Origin: RGIG6919 sp045531905
Lineage (GTDB): Bacteria > Bacillota > Clostridia > Lachnospirales > Lachnospiraceae
DNA: 64,000 bases
Direction of reading: 5' to 3'
Assembly (NCBI GenBank): GCA_045531905.1
Contig: JAZSEY010000024.1
Coordinates: 62,001 to 126,000 of the forward strand
Shown here one piece after another: positions 63,616-64,000 of the stretch. Under the pieces are notes generated by a model. The model saw nothing but the letters and a program-made list of their open reading frames with translations. It was not told where the DNA came from and made no database searches. The first letter of the stretch is position 1; the number at the start of each line of letters is the position of its first letter. A program made the position numbers and the translations under genes.

Positions 63616-64000
63616 GAACAAGAATGATAAAAAGAGTGATTGCAACTGGTTTGGTGTTCACCACATGCCTCAGTGTTTGTTCTAGCACTTTGTTTGGTGC
63701 AAATGTGTCCAATACCGTTCAGGCAAAAGTGGTAGATGAAGATGTGGTAACCTTGCGCGTTTGCAATTGGGAAGAATATATCGACCTTGGTGACTGGAGC
63801 GAGGAAGAGCGAATTGAACTGGAAAATGGTGTAGAAATCTTTGGCGAGCAGAGCATGATTGAAGATTTCGAAGACTGGTATTTGGAGACCTATGGTCAGA
63901 AGGTTCAGGTGGAGTATTCCTGCTTTGGTACAAACGAGGATTTATACAATCAGATTACCTTAGGTGATAAATATGATTTGGTTTGTCCATCAGATTATAT
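63612..64000 (+). CDS. potD: Spermidine/putrescine-binding protein PotD, 3' end beyond window
   Basis: ATG 63612 overlaps the potC stop. 129 complete codons visible. A basic start and hydrophobic stretch (about 7-28) form a signal peptide, then LRVCNWEEYI, the usual beginning of mature PotD, and CFGTNEDLYNQITLGDKYDLVCPSDYI. A Cys near the signal peptide end could carry lipid but the lipobox is weak. An insert after NWEEYID (LGDWSEEERIELENGVEIFGEQ) lengthens this region compared with short PotD proteins. Confidence 0.92.
   Translation, partial: MRTRMIKRVIATGLVFTTCLSVCSSTLFGANVSNTVQAKVVDEDVVTLRVCNWEEYIDLGDWSEEERIELENGVEIFGEQSMIEDFEDWYLETYGQKVQVEYSCFGTNEDLYNQITLGDKYDLVCPSDY

Overview
The window reads as chromosomal DNA of a low-GC, Gram-positive anaerobe of the Clostridia, most likely a Lachnospiraceae gut species. 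Evidence: strong AGGAGG ribosome sites, a compact FabK-type fatty-acid synthesis operon, separate genes for the two last steps of purine synthesis behind a ZTP riboswitch, PocR/EAL/GGDEF signalling genes, a potABCD operon and Rpn-type proteins. No rRNA, tRNA, integrase, phage genes, cas genes or recognisable transposase were seen.

Bases 1-17200 form an AT-rich accessory (defence) island. Its left part is a run of nucleic-acid-processing genes: an SF1 helicase with a C-terminal Vsr-like nuclease fold, a Zn-hook AAA_13 ATPase resembling RloC/PrrC anticodon nucleases, a PD-(D/E)XK-like protein and a NERD-HRDC protein. After two unknown genes and a decayed stretch comes a second module: XRE regulator, m5C methyltransferase 1, McrB-like GTPase, McrC-like nuclease, a broken vsr gene, m5C methyltransferase 2, a nucleotidyltransferase-fold protein and a DUF262 protein. 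Two m5C methyltransferases with McrB/McrC-like subunits is the layout of LlaJI-type restriction-modification.

Bases 17600-34700 are mixed: Nudix hydrolase, flavodoxin, a large membrane protein, a Zn-finger/HTH/Panacea regulator with a perfect 22-bp operator, a lipoprotein with an HEMFH zincin motif, a secreted repeat protein, an LMW phosphatase, a polar amino-acid ABC transporter whose binding domain looks circularly permuted, and a three-gene c-di-GMP-type cluster. Bases 34700-42600 hold acpP-accD-accA-fabH-fabK-fabD-fabG-fabF-fabZ and a MarR regulator; accB and accC are absent.

Bases 42600-64000 hold an HMGL-like aldolase, a Fic protein, a MerR/CPBP operon divergent from an ABC exporter (both promoters have MerR-type 19-bp spacers), a radical SAM/Cys-rich protein pair, YbaK, an Rpn protein, the purine genes, a ROK kinase with a GH1 glucosidase, DegV, TrmO, a zinc-ribbon protein and potABCD (potD cut by the window end).

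The most striking unexplained structure is a family of at least seven palindromic intergenic elements (about 120-350 bp) between 26.8 and 59.0 kb. All share a central hairpin with an asymmetric internal loop (AGC opposite G in most copies), while the outer arms differ between copies yet remain complementary. Similar copies flank fic and degV in direct orientation, and several arms contain the stop codon of the adjacent gene.
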